This document shows positions 1 through 8,214 of a DNA stretch of 8,573 nucleotides, piece after piece. The position numbers and the translations under genes are program-made. The stretch is from contig CAKUKJ010000077.1 in NCBI GenBank assembly GCA_934662525.1, forward strand, positions 1 to 8,573, written 5' to 3'. Source of the DNA: an uncultured Coriobacteriales bacterium (GTDB taxonomy: Bacteria; Actinomycetota; Coriobacteriia; Coriobacteriales; UMGS124). Each line of letters starts with the position of its first letter. The first letter of the stretch is position 1. The notes under the pieces are model-generated. The model saw nothing but the letters and a program-made list of their open reading frames with translations. It was not told where the DNA came from and made no database searches.

Positions 1-337
1 GGGGTAGGCGACGAAGCCGCTCCGCGATACCGATTCGCTTGCGGGCGCTTTCCTCATACACTCGGACGGAGGTCATCTCATACTCAAGCGCCTGTCCCAA
101 CACCATGATCGCAAGGCACCCCGCACAGGCCAGGCAGGTTGCCAACAGGTCGGGCACCGGCGCGGACGCGTCCTCCATATGGGCAATCAACTGCGCGGCA
201 ACCGGGTACAGAACGGCTATGGGCAGCATAAAGGACACGTTTGCCAGGGCACACGCAAGCGCCCCGCGGCAAAAGGTCCCCACCCCTTCGGGCGTCAGGC
301 CCAAGAGCCGGCCAAGAAAACGAGCAGGCTTGGTCAT
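1..337 (-). CDS. ABC transporter, fused membrane/ATPase half-transporter (N-terminal part, cut by window edge)
   Basis: This is the first 112 codons of a second ABC half-transporter, reading leftwards off the window. It starts with MTKPARFLGR. Two hydrophobic segments (about residues 25-50 and 64-82) fit the first membrane helices of an ABC exporter-fold permease. Residues 104-112 (IAERLRRLP) match the conserved ERLRxLP coupling-region motif that follows the second helix in siderophore/metal-type half-transporters. The ATG overlaps the TGA of the upstream transporter (ATGA), and GAGGG lies 8 nt before it, so the two are translationally coupled and probably form a heterodimer. The nucleotide-binding domain would lie outside the window. 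The family is clear, but the substrate and transport direction are not. Confidence 0.85.
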   Translation of the reverse strand, partial: MTKPARFLGRLLGLTPEGVGTFCRGALACALANVSFMLPIAVLYPVAAQLIAHMEDASAPVPDLLATCLACAGCLAIMVLGQALEYEMTSVRVYEESARKRIGIAERLRRLP

Positions 338-2238
338 CGCCCCTCACCCTCTCTTGCATCCGACGCGTCGGAGGCGGGGATGTGCCACGAGGCCGCGTCG
401 CAATAATCCCGCCACATGCGGGCATAAAGGCCCTCGGCCGCAATAAGCTCGCTGTGGCGGCCCTTCTGCACGATGCGCCCCCCGTCCATCACAATCACCA
501 GGTCGGCATCGACGGCCGTCGTGAGACGGTGCGCAACCATGAGCACCGTCTTGTGCGCTGTAAGTCTGGCCAGGGCAAGTTGGATGAGCGCCTCGCTCTG
601 CGGATCGGCAAACGCCGTGGCCTCATCGAGCACCACGACGGGCGCGTCCTTGACGATAGCGCGCGCCAGAGCGATGCGCTGACGCTCTCCCCCCGACAGG
701 CGGCGCGTCTGCCCTGCTCCTCCCTCCACCTGGGTGTTGATGCCCAGGGGAAGCTTTGCGAGAAACTCGTCGCACTGGGCCGCAGAAAGCGCCGCGCGCA
801 CCTCCTCGTCGCTCGCCGACGGCTTTCCCAGCCTGACGTTGTCCGCGATGCTGCCTCGCACTAGGCGCACGCCCTGAAACGCCACGGCGACCTGCGAGGA
901 CAGGGCCGCCCGAGACATCGTTCGCACGTCGAGCCCTCCCACGGTGACACGGCCCGCATGAGGGTCGGCGAAACGGGCGACCAGACGGGCACAGGTCGAT
1001 TTTCCGCTGCCTGACGGCCCCACAAGCGCCACGGTCTGGCCCGGCGCCACTTCAAAGCTGACATCGTCAACAGCGGGGGCAACGCCAGCCGCATAGGTAA
1101 AGCTCACATGGTCAAAGACTAACCCGCCACAGGCGACGTCGGCCTTGGCGAGCCCCTCGGTTGGGCTTGCCTGGCACAGCACGTTGAGAATCTCCTCGAT
1201 GCGACGAACGGCATCCGCCGCTTCGGTGAGCGCCTGAGAGGCGTAAGTCAACTTGCCGACCATCAGCGCCGTGATTGCAGAAAAGAGCACGTAAAAAAGA
1301 AAGTCCGCAAGAAACGTTCCGAAGTCCCCGTCACATGCGGAGAGCGCCACGCCGACAGGCACAAGCACCACGAGCGTCGCATTGACAGCAACGACCTGAC
1401 CGACCTGCGGGCCGCGACACATTCGCACATAGGCCGTCGCAAACTCCCTATAGTTCTCAACGGCGTCGCGAAACGAGCGAAACGACGACGCACTGCACTG
1501 GAACATCTTGAACACGGGGATGCCGCGCACATATTCCACGGCCGCTTTGTTCATCTCGTTCAAAGCATCTTGATAACGGGCCGTGAACGCCAGGTAATCA
1601 GACCCACCGACCCCGCCGCCTCCCATCATGCGCCACAAAAACCAACCCGACACCAGGACCGGAAGCAGGCAGGCCAGCCCGAGCCTGAAATCAAACGCGA
1701 AAAGAACCGCCACAAACGCCACGGGCGTCACAAGGGCGGCCGTCGCATCAGGCAGACGATGGGCCAATACCCCTTCCGTCAAAGCGCACGATCTCTCGAC
1801 GACACGGCGCTGCTCGCCGCTGGCGTGCGCGTCGAAATACGCAAGCTCAACCTTGCCGAGATGGTGCAAAGCCGCCTTGCGCATGTTCGAAGCAGCCCTA
1901 AACGCCGCGAGATGCGTGCACATGAGCCCGGCAAAATACACGGCAAGACCGGCAAGGGAGAACCCCAGGGCCCACCAGCCGTATTGGGCCGCCCCCCGCG
2001 CCTGCGGCCAGTCAGGTGCGACGGCGACGAAATCCCGCACCACGAACCACACACTCACGAGCGAGGCGACGCAGAGCAACGAGCTGACCGCAGCCAGCGC
2101 ACAACCAGCGAACATGAGCTTCCTGCGGCCCTCCGCATAGCGCAGCAAACGACCGATTGGCTCCAATATGGCAGGGGCGCCAAAGCGGCTGGGGCCTCTC
2201 ACCCCATCCTCGAACCGCTGTCTGTCTCTCACCGCCAT
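334..2238 (-). CDS. ABC transporter, fused membrane/ATPase half-transporter (YbtP/IrtA-like)
   Basis: A 634-aa half-transporter with an N-terminal membrane domain (hydrophobic stretches near residues 41-66, 87-110, 166-206 and 281-330) and a C-terminal ATPase. Visible ATPase motifs are Walker A GPSGSGKST (407-415), Q-loop Gln455, signature LSGGERQ (514-520), Walker B VVVLDE (534-539) and switch His570 in VAHRL. The D-loop reads TAFADP instead of the usual SALD, as is common in siderophore-linked transporters of the YbtPQ/IrtAB kind. The open frame extends upstream to 2541, but that part lies over the divergent regulator. ATG 2238 is chosen because AGAAGGGAAGG precedes it directly. It forms an ATGA-overlapping pair with the next gene and is probably controlled by the divergent AraC regulator. 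Oddities are a glycine run (206-212, GGGGVGG) and extra residues GQTRR just before the signature motif. Iron or siderophore handling is inferred from family resemblance and context only. Confidence 0.88.
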   Translation of the reverse strand: MAVRDRQRFEDGVRGPSRFGAPAILEPIGRLLRYAEGRRKLMFAGCALAAVSSLLCVASLVSVWFVVRDFVAVAPDWPQARGAAQYGWWALGFSLAGLAVYFAGLMCTHLAAFRAASNMRKAALHHLGKVELAYFDAHASGEQRRVVERSCALTEGVLAHRLPDATAALVTPVAFVAVLFAFDFRLGLACLLPVLVSGWFLWRMMGGGGVGGSDYLAFTARYQDALNEMNKAAVEYVRGIPVFKMFQCSASSFRSFRDAVENYREFATAYVRMCRGPQVGQVVAVNATLVVLVPVGVALSACDGDFGTFLADFLFYVLFSAITALMVGKLTYASQALTEAADAVRRIEEILNVLCQASPTEGLAKADVACGGLVFDHVSFTYAAGVAPAVDDVSFEVAPGQTVALVGPSGSGKSTCARLVARFADPHAGRVTVGGLDVRTMSRAALSSQVAVAFQGVRLVRGSIADNVRLGKPSASDEEVRAALSAAQCDEFLAKLPLGINTQVEGGAGQTRRLSGGERQRIALARAIVKDAPVVVLDEATAFADPQSEALIQLALARLTAHKTVLMVAHRLTTAVDADLVIVMDGGRIVQKGRHSELIAAEGLYARMWRDYCDAASWHIPASDASDAREGEGR

Positions 2239-2320
2239 ACCTTCCCTTCTCTTGGAGCCGATGTCATCCTTGTAAAAGACCGGCCTGCCAATGACCTGAA
2301 ATCTCAAGGAGCCGCGTTCG
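2239..2320. promoter_or_regulatory. Divergent intergenic region between ABC operon and AraC regulator
   Basis: An 82-bp gap between divergent start codons. It holds the ribosome sites of both genes: AGAAGGGAAGG before ATG 2238 on the minus strand, and AAGGAG at 2306-2311, 9 nt before GTG 2321 on the plus strand. GGAGCCG occurs twice (2254-2260 and 2308-2314). I found no convincing -35/-10 pair within it for either gene. An extended -10-like TGCTATCAT lies just to the right at 2322-2330, so the regulator's promoter may overlap its annotated 5' end. Confidence 0.4.
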
Positions 2321-3418
2321 GTGCTATCATTTGTAAGGCGCTGCAAACTATTGCAAAAAACGCCGATCGGGATGGGCGGCAGCCCCAAACATGAGACTTT
2401 GAACGAAATGGATGACGTGTTCGCCGAAACAAACTGTCCGACCATGGATGCCTTGTTTGAACCAGAGATTGCCGCCATGCACGGCGTTGTCGAAAGCTGT
2501 GCCGCCCATGGCAGGCAAGGACGCCTCTGGACCATCGACACCGATTTCGGTGAGGGGTACTACTGGTATTACGCGATAAACGACCACGCTGCAATGGCCT
2601 CGCTTCAGGTGAGCTTCAAAGAGCCCGTCGTTCTTGCGTGCAACACCTGTGATTTCCTCTGCCTTGGCTCATATGGACGGGCGGCAGTCCCCTGCTTCAA
2701 CAGCTTGCAGCACATCTCGACGGACAATCCATCCGACCGTACCCTGCTCGGGTATGCCTGGCACCGCAAGCCGTTTGCCCAGGCGACACGCGCCGACGTC
2801 TCATACGACATCACAAGCCTCGTCTTGCGCCCGGCTGCGGTCAAGGCATACGCGCAACGCTGCGACTGCGACGTTCAACGACTGTCACAGGCCATCACCT
2901 CGCTGGACGGCACCCGCGACATCGTGGGGCTCAACGCCGTGTTCGCCGAGGTCCGCCAGGCACGCCCCGCAGGACGTTGGTCCCGCGCATATTACGATGC
3001 AAAGGCAATGGAGGCGCTGTGCCTGCTGCTTGACTGGGACGAGTCGGAGCGCAAGGCAGGGCGCAAGGCTGAGATAAAACCCGAGGACCGACGGGCCCTT
3101 ACCGCCGCGCGCGACCATATCGCCGCAAATCTCGAGCGTCCTATAGGAACCGATGAGTTGTGCCGGGTCACCTTTGTCAGCAAGAGCAAGCTCCTGCGCT
3201 TGTTCAAACAGGCCGAAGGCATGACGCCTCAAAAATACGCCCGCGAGCTTCGTATGGAACGGGCATGTCGGCTTCTCGAGGAGGGCGACGCCACGATGGC
3301 ACAGGTGGCAAGCTCGCTCGGCTTCGCCCGCCAAGGCAGCTTCTCAGAGGCCTTCAAGCGACGCTACGGCGTTGCGCCCAACGATTACCGGTCGCTCAGG
3401 GCAAAGGCGAGGTCCTGA
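2321..3418 (+). CDS. AraC-family transcriptional regulator
   Basis: A 365-aa regulator. The C-terminal third is a double helix-turn-helix AraC domain: first HTH near residues 275-302 (TDELCRVTFVSKSKLLRLFK) and second near 324-351 (MAQVASSLGFARQGSFSEAF), followed by the usual YGVAPNDYR ending. The N-terminal half is a poorly conserved sensor region with a cysteine group (C107, C110, C114 in CNTCDFLC; C181 and C183 in CDC). The gene is divergent from the ABC pair, the layout in which such regulators (YbtA type) control the transporter operon. The start is uncertain. GTG 2321 has AAGGAG 9 nt upstream, while ATG 2372 or ATG 2408 (MDDVF) would fit if the TGCTATCAT at 2322-2330 is the promoter. The family call is firm. 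The effector is unknown, with iron-siderophore or another small ligand possible. Confidence 0.87.
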   Translation: MLSFVRRCKLLQKTPIGMGGSPKHETLNEMDDVFAETNCPTMDALFEPEIAAMHGVVESCAAHGRQGRLWTIDTDFGEGYYWYYAINDHAAMASLQVSFKEPVVLACNTCDFLCLGSYGRAAVPCFNSLQHISTDNPSDRTLLGYAWHRKPFAQATRADVSYDITSLVLRPAAVKAYAQRCDCDVQRLSQAITSLDGTRDIVGLNAVFAEVRQARPAGRWSRAYYDAKAMEALCLLLDWDESERKAGRKAEIKPEDRRALTAARDHIAANLERPIGTDELCRVTFVSKSKLLRLFKQAEGMTPQKYARELRMERACRLLEEGDATMAQVASSLGFARQGSFSEAFKRRYGVAPNDYRSLRAKARS

Positions 3419-3445
3419 TACAGGGCGGCGGTTGCGCCTGGCCGC

Positions 3446-3467
3446 AACAAAATGGGGCCGCCCCCAT
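3446..3467 (-). terminator. Second terminator-like hairpin downstream of argH
   Basis: ATGGGG (3452-3457) pairs with CCCCAT (3462-3467) over a 4-nt loop. Read on the minus strand, the stem is followed by TTTGTT. It lies about 85 nt past the argH stop and could back up the first terminator. An adjacent stem GTTGCG/CGCAAC (3431-3448) has no T-run on either strand. I see no good terminator for the plus-strand regulator, which converges here. Confidence 0.45.
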
Positions 3468-3500
3468 CGAAGAGGAGCGACCCCACCATAGCGTCTGTCC

Positions 3501-3526
3501 AAAAAGGCCCGGCTAACATCGGGGCC
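3501..3526 (-). terminator. Probable rho-independent terminator of the arg operon
   Basis: On the minus strand, GGCCC (3526-3522) and GGGCC (3510-3506) form a 5-bp all-GC stem around an 11-nt loop, followed at once by five Ts (3505-3501). It begins 25 nt after the argH stop codon and is the clearest stem-plus-T-run in the window. The short stem keeps the confidence moderate. Confidence 0.55.
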
Positions 3527-3550
3527 ATGACCGGCCTCGTCGGTCCTCCC

Positions 3551-4966
<1,416 letters not shown>

Positions 4967-4969
4967 TCC

Positions 4970-5106
4970 TTAGGCCTCCTTGGTCGGGGCGAACGTCTCA
5001 GGATGCATGTCGCAGCGACGCTTGTAGGCGGCGAGCAGCCAGGTCAGTGCAATCAAGCTGACTGGCACGACGATGAGGTCGGCCAGCAGAAACGTCATGG
5101 CGAGCA

Positions 5107-5107
<1 letters not shown>
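4970..5107 (-). CDS. 45-aa single-pass membrane microprotein between argG and argH
   Basis: A small open frame that I do not recognise. It starts MLAMTFLLADLIVV and has one long hydrophobic segment (about residues 3-27), then YKRRC and a polar tail ending APTKEA. This is a single-pass membrane protein pattern; by the positive-inside rule the tail would be cytoplasmic. Its ATG overlaps the argG stop (TAATG), GAGGG lies 9 nt upstream, and its TAA is 3 nt from the argH ATG. The argH ribosome site (AAGGAGG) is made of its last codons. Third positions are GC-rich as in its neighbours, which supports real coding. It might be a regulatory or scaffolding peptide, or a translated spacer that couples argH to argG. 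No function is assigned. Confidence 0.62.
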
Positions 5108-6330
<1,223 letters not shown>

Positions 6331-6350
6331 GGTAGAGCTCCCTTCCACGT

Positions 6351-6370
6351 GCCCCGGCCTGTGCCGGGGC
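6351..6370 (-). other. Strong hairpin in the argG leader
   Basis: GCCCCGGC and GCCGGGGC form a perfect 8-bp GC stem over a 4-nt loop. It sits 20 nt upstream of the argG ATG, just before the ribosome site. On the minus strand no T-run follows (ACGTGGAAGG), so it does not look like a terminator. A 5' stabilising or processing element is a possible role, but this is inference. Confidence 0.5.
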
Positions 6371-6422
6371 AAACGATAAGCCAACGGTTTTGCGCCCGCG
6401 CCCGTGCGACGCGGCGGCATCG

Positions 6423-6442
6423 CCCCAGGCGCGCGCCTGGGG
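6423..6442. repeat. 20-bp perfect palindrome after argR
   Basis: CCCCAGG-CGCGCG-CCTGGGG is a perfect 20-bp palindrome starting 13 nt after the argR stop. As RNA it forms a stem of at least 7-8 GC-rich pairs. No T-run follows on the minus strand, so it is not a classical terminator. It may slow polymerase, protect the upstream mRNA from exonucleases, or act as a DNA dyad. The role is unproven. Confidence 0.5.
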
Positions 6443-6455
6443 GCCAAACCCGTCT

Positions 6456-6893
6456 TTACAACTTGCGTGCGCCTCTCAGGCGGTTGATCATCTTCTCGAA
6501 GGAGACGGCGGCCTCCTCGTCGCGCGCCACGAGCAGGATGGTGTCGTCGCCCGCGACCGACCCCAGGATGTTCTGAAGGTCTGCGGCGTCGAGGGCGGCG
6601 GCCACGCCTTGGGCCGTGCCCGTGGAGGCCTTGACCACCACGAGGTTGCCGGCGTGTTCCACCGAGGTGACCAGGTCGCATACCATCCGCTGCAGGCGCA
6701 GGTCCTCCGCCAGGACGTAGACGCCCTCGGGGAGCTTGCACAGGCCCATCTCGGCGATGTCTCGCGAGACGGTGGCCTGGGTGCACACGAAGCCGCGCTC
6801 ACTCAGCAGGTCGACGATGTCGCGCTGGGTCTGAGCGGGCTCGATGCGCACGATCTCGCGAATGGCGGCCTGCCTCTCCTCGCGTCCCCTCAT
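6456..6893 (-). CDS. argR: Arginine repressor
   Basis: A 145-aa ArgR/AhrC-family regulator. The N-terminal winged helix-turn-helix covers about residues 1-65, with the Ser-Arg pair (43-44, in TQATVSRDIAEMG) that contacts operator DNA. The C-terminal part is the oligomerisation and arginine-binding domain with GDDTI (115-119), the hallmark of the arginine pocket. Family members bind ARG boxes as hexamers when arginine is plentiful. ATG 6893 overlaps the argF TGA (ATGA), with GGGAAG 8 nt upstream. An in-frame GTG at 6902 would add three residues but lacks a spaced ribosome site. It is co-transcribed with argF, so it would regulate its own operon through the half-sites upstream of argF. Confidence 0.94.
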   Translation of the reverse strand: MRGREERQAAIREIVRIEPAQTQRDIVDLLSERGFVCTQATVSRDIAEMGLCKLPEGVYVLAEDLRLQRMVCDLVTSVEHAGNLVVVKASTGTAQGVAAALDAADLQNILGSVAGDDTILLVARDEEAAVSFEKMINRLRGARKL

Positions 6894-7891
6894 GCATGCC
6901 ACTTCCCGGCGACCGCCTCGGCCGCCTCGACGGCCGCCTTGGGCGCAGGCACGCCCATGAGCAGCGACATGACGGCCTTCTGGGCGTGCAGGCGGTTGCC
7001 CGCCTCGTCGTAGATGACCGAGTAGGGGGCGCGCATCACCTCGTCGGTGACCTCCTCGCCGCGGTGCGCCGGCAGGCAGTGCATGAAGAGGGCGCCTTCG
7101 GCCGCATGGGCCATGAGCTCGGAGTTGACCTGGTAGCCCTGGAAGGCCGCGACGCGCATGTCATGCTCGGCCTCGTCGCCCATGGAGGTCCAGGTGTCGG
7201 TGAGCACCACGTCGGCGCCGCGCACGGCCTCCACCGGGTCGCGCATGAGCTCGAGTACGGCGCCCGTGCCGTACTTCTCAGCGGCGGCCTGGCACTGGGC
7301 GAAGACCTCGGGGTCGACCTCGAACCCCTCGGGCGAGGCGATGCGCACGTGCATGCCGCAAAGTGCCCCGCCCTCGAGATAGGTGTTGGCCATGTTGTTG
7401 CCGTCGCCCACATAGGTGAGCTTCAGGCCCTCGAGCTGCTTGCCGTGCTCCACGATGGTGAGGAAGTCGGCGAGGATCTGGCAGGGGTGGAAGGCGTCGG
7501 TCAGCGCGTTGATGACGGGCACGTCGGCGCAGGCGGCGACCTCCTCGATCTTCGCCTGGGCAAACGTGCGCAGGACGATGCAGTCGTAGAAGTTCTGCAG
7601 CACCTTCACGGTGTCCTCCACCGTCTCGCCGCGCGAGAAGGCGGAGTGGTCGTCGGCCATGACGCCGGGGTGCGCACCCAGGCGGTATGCGCCGACCTCG
7701 AACGAGTTGCGGGTGCGCAGCGACGGCTTCTCCATGATGATGGCGACGGTCTGGCCCGCAAGCGGCGCCTCGTGGATGCCGGCGGCCCAATCGGCCTTCT
7801 GGCACTCGGCGGTCTTGAGGACGAGGGCGACCTCGGCGGGAGTGAGGTCGAGCAGGCGAAGCAGGTCCCTGCCGGCAAGCGTTTGGTCCAC
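6890..7891 (-). CDS. argF: Ornithine carbamoyltransferase
   Basis: Cytoplasmic transferase making citrulline from ornithine and carbamoyl phosphate (EC 2.1.3.3). It is 333 aa, normal length. The carbamoyl-phosphate loop SLRTR is at 57-61 (Ser-x-Arg-Thr-Arg), followed by HPCQ (135-138), DGNN (163-166), the ornithine-loop region TDTWTSMG (231-238) and HCLPAHRG (271-278) with the reactive cysteine at 272. GTG 7891 is preferred because AGGGGG ends 4 nt before it and the family N-terminus follows. An in-frame ATG at 7930 has no ribosome site and falls inside the leader hairpin. It is the first gene of the operon and overlaps argR by ATGA. The anabolic role is inferred from linkage to argG, argH and argR; no arcA or arcC is seen here. 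Confidence 0.96.
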   Translation of the reverse strand: MDQTLAGRDLLRLLDLTPAEVALVLKTAECQKADWAAGIHEAPLAGQTVAIIMEKPSLRTRNSFEVGAYRLGAHPGVMADDHSAFSRGETVEDTVKVLQNFYDCIVLRTFAQAKIEEVAACADVPVINALTDAFHPCQILADFLTIVEHGKQLEGLKLTYVGDGNNMANTYLEGGALCGMHVRIASPEGFEVDPEVFAQCQAAAEKYGTGAVLELMRDPVEAVRGADVVLTDTWTSMGDEAEHDMRVAAFQGYQVNSELMAHAAEGALFMHCLPAHRGEEVTDEVMRAPYSVIYDEAGNRLHAQKAVMSLLMGVPAPKAAVEAAEAVAGKWHA

Positions 7892-7899
7892 GGTTCCCC

Positions 7900-7989
7900 C
7901 TAACTGAGTAAGCGGCGGCCCGCAATCCATGCGCGGGACGCCGCTTGACGAAAATGCCGTTCGATGTCGAACATGGCAATGATACGCAT
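7900..7989 (-). CDS. Possible arginine-rich leader peptide of argF
   Basis: A 29-codon open frame (ATG 7989, or 24 codons from ATG 7974) ends with TAG 8 nt before the argF start. It encodes six arginines (five in the shorter form), including a CGC CGC pair at 7917-7912, and ends AGRRLLS. Leader peptides rich in the end-product amino acid are known from attenuation-controlled operons. Points against: neither ATG has a well-spaced ribosome site, and GC-rich DNA yields arginine codons by chance. Confidence 0.25.
   Translation of the reverse strand: MRIIAMFDIERHFRQAASRAWIAGRRLLS
7910..7946 (-). other. Long hairpin in the argF leader
   Basis: AAGCGGCG (7910-7917) pairs with CGCCGCTT (7939-7946). 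After one G/A mismatch, CCCGC (7919-7923) pairs with GCGGG (7933-7937) over a 9-nt loop, giving 13 pairs in all. It ends 8 nt before the ribosome site of argF on the minus strand and has no T-run after it. It could control access to the argF ribosome site or be part of an attenuator. The in-frame ATG 7930 lies in its loop. Confidence 0.5.
7951..7978 (-). other. Hairpin with short T-run in the argF leader (possible attenuator)
   Basis: The dyad GTTCGA-TG-TCGAAC (7959-7972) is extended by TGCC (7955-7958) pairing with GGCA (7975-7978) across a 2-nt bulge. On the minus strand the stem is followed by TTTT (7954-7951). It resembles a weak intrinsic terminator about 60 nt before the argF start. It could equally be a DNA operator. 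The order GTTCG-N4-CGAAC is the reverse of the Gram-positive LexA box. Confidence 0.4.
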
Positions 7990-8010
7990 CCTCGGCGATG
8001 GCCTGATGTT

Positions 8011-8062
8011 TGAATTCAACCTATTCATGCAAATTCAATATTGACACTGGTTGCTTTATTCA
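8011..8062. promoter_or_regulatory. ARG-box-like half-site cluster upstream of argF
   Basis: In an AT-rich block unlike the surrounding DNA, ATTCA occurs at 8014, 8023, 8033 and 8058, and TGAAT at 8011. Read towards argF this gives ATGAATAAA, TTGAATTTG, ATGAATAGG and TTGAATTCA. These resemble half-sites of the ArgR/AhrC operator (TGAAT-N4-ATTCA in E. coli), though spacing between opposed half-sites is not canonical. The site is about 120-170 bp upstream of argF and next to a TTGACA, so ArgR bound here could act on promoters facing either way. The argF promoter is probably within this block, but I cannot fix its boxes. Confidence 0.45.
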
Positions 8063-8068
8063 TAAAAA
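8041..8068 (+). promoter_or_regulatory. Possible promoter towards the adenylation gene (TTGACA, weak -10)
   Basis: A perfect TTGACA at 8041-8046 is followed after 16 bp by TAAAAA (8063-8068), which matches TATAAT at four of six positions. It overlaps the ARG-box-like half-site at 8058-8062. If used, it would give a leader of about 140 nt before the plus-strand ATG 8215. Confidence 0.25.
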
Positions 8069-8090
8069 CGAAATAGAACGCTGCGAACTC

Positions 8091-8139
8091 GCACATTGAA
8101 AAACACTGGAAGCACATCGAGAAAGCATCGGGGGCACAT
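8091..8139. repeat. GCACAT direct repeats at two-helical-turn spacing
   Basis: GCACAT occurs at 8091, 8112 and 8134, spaced 21 and 22 bp, the last two extended to GCACATCG. A related GCATCG lies at 8125. The repeats sit just upstream of the -10-like TACAAT at 8160 and on one face of the helix. They could be binding sites for an unknown regulator of the plus-strand adenylation gene. Confidence 0.3.
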
Positions 8140-8159
8140 CGCGCCTCACCGACGCATAT

Positions 8160-8187
8160 TACAATACTCGGCGGCCCAATCGCCGCC
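8160..8187 (+). promoter_or_regulatory. -10-like box and 5' hairpin before the adenylation gene
   Basis: TACAAT at 8160-8165 matches the -10 consensus at five of six positions, but no recognisable -35 lies 16-18 bp upstream, as in activator-dependent promoters. Five bases on, GGCGGC (8170-8175) pairs with GCCGCC (8182-8187) over a 6-nt loop, which would be at the very 5' end of the transcript. Confidence 0.35.
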
Positions 8188-8214
8188 AATCGGACCCTGC
8201 GGAAACGACCTGCC

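Noticed and set aside
2239..2541. Upstream extension of the ABC transporter frame
   Set aside because: It runs over the divergent AraC gene, has no family resemblance, and ATG 2238 has a good ribosome site.
3385..3528. Short minus-strand frame after argH
   Set aside because: It overlaps the end of the AraC gene and both terminator-like hairpins, and has no ribosome site.
6331..6786. Upstream extension of the argG frame
   Set aside because: It covers argR and the hairpin gap, is low-complexity Arg/Gly/Pro, and ATG 6330 matches the family N-terminus.
6896..7903. Long open frame on the plus strand (335 aa) over argF
   Set aside because: Mirror frame of argF. The argF motifs on the other strand are complete.
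7959..7972. Possible LexA (SOS) box
   Set aside because: The Gram-positive box is CGAAC-N4-GTTCG. Here the halves are in the opposite order, so it is a different dyad.
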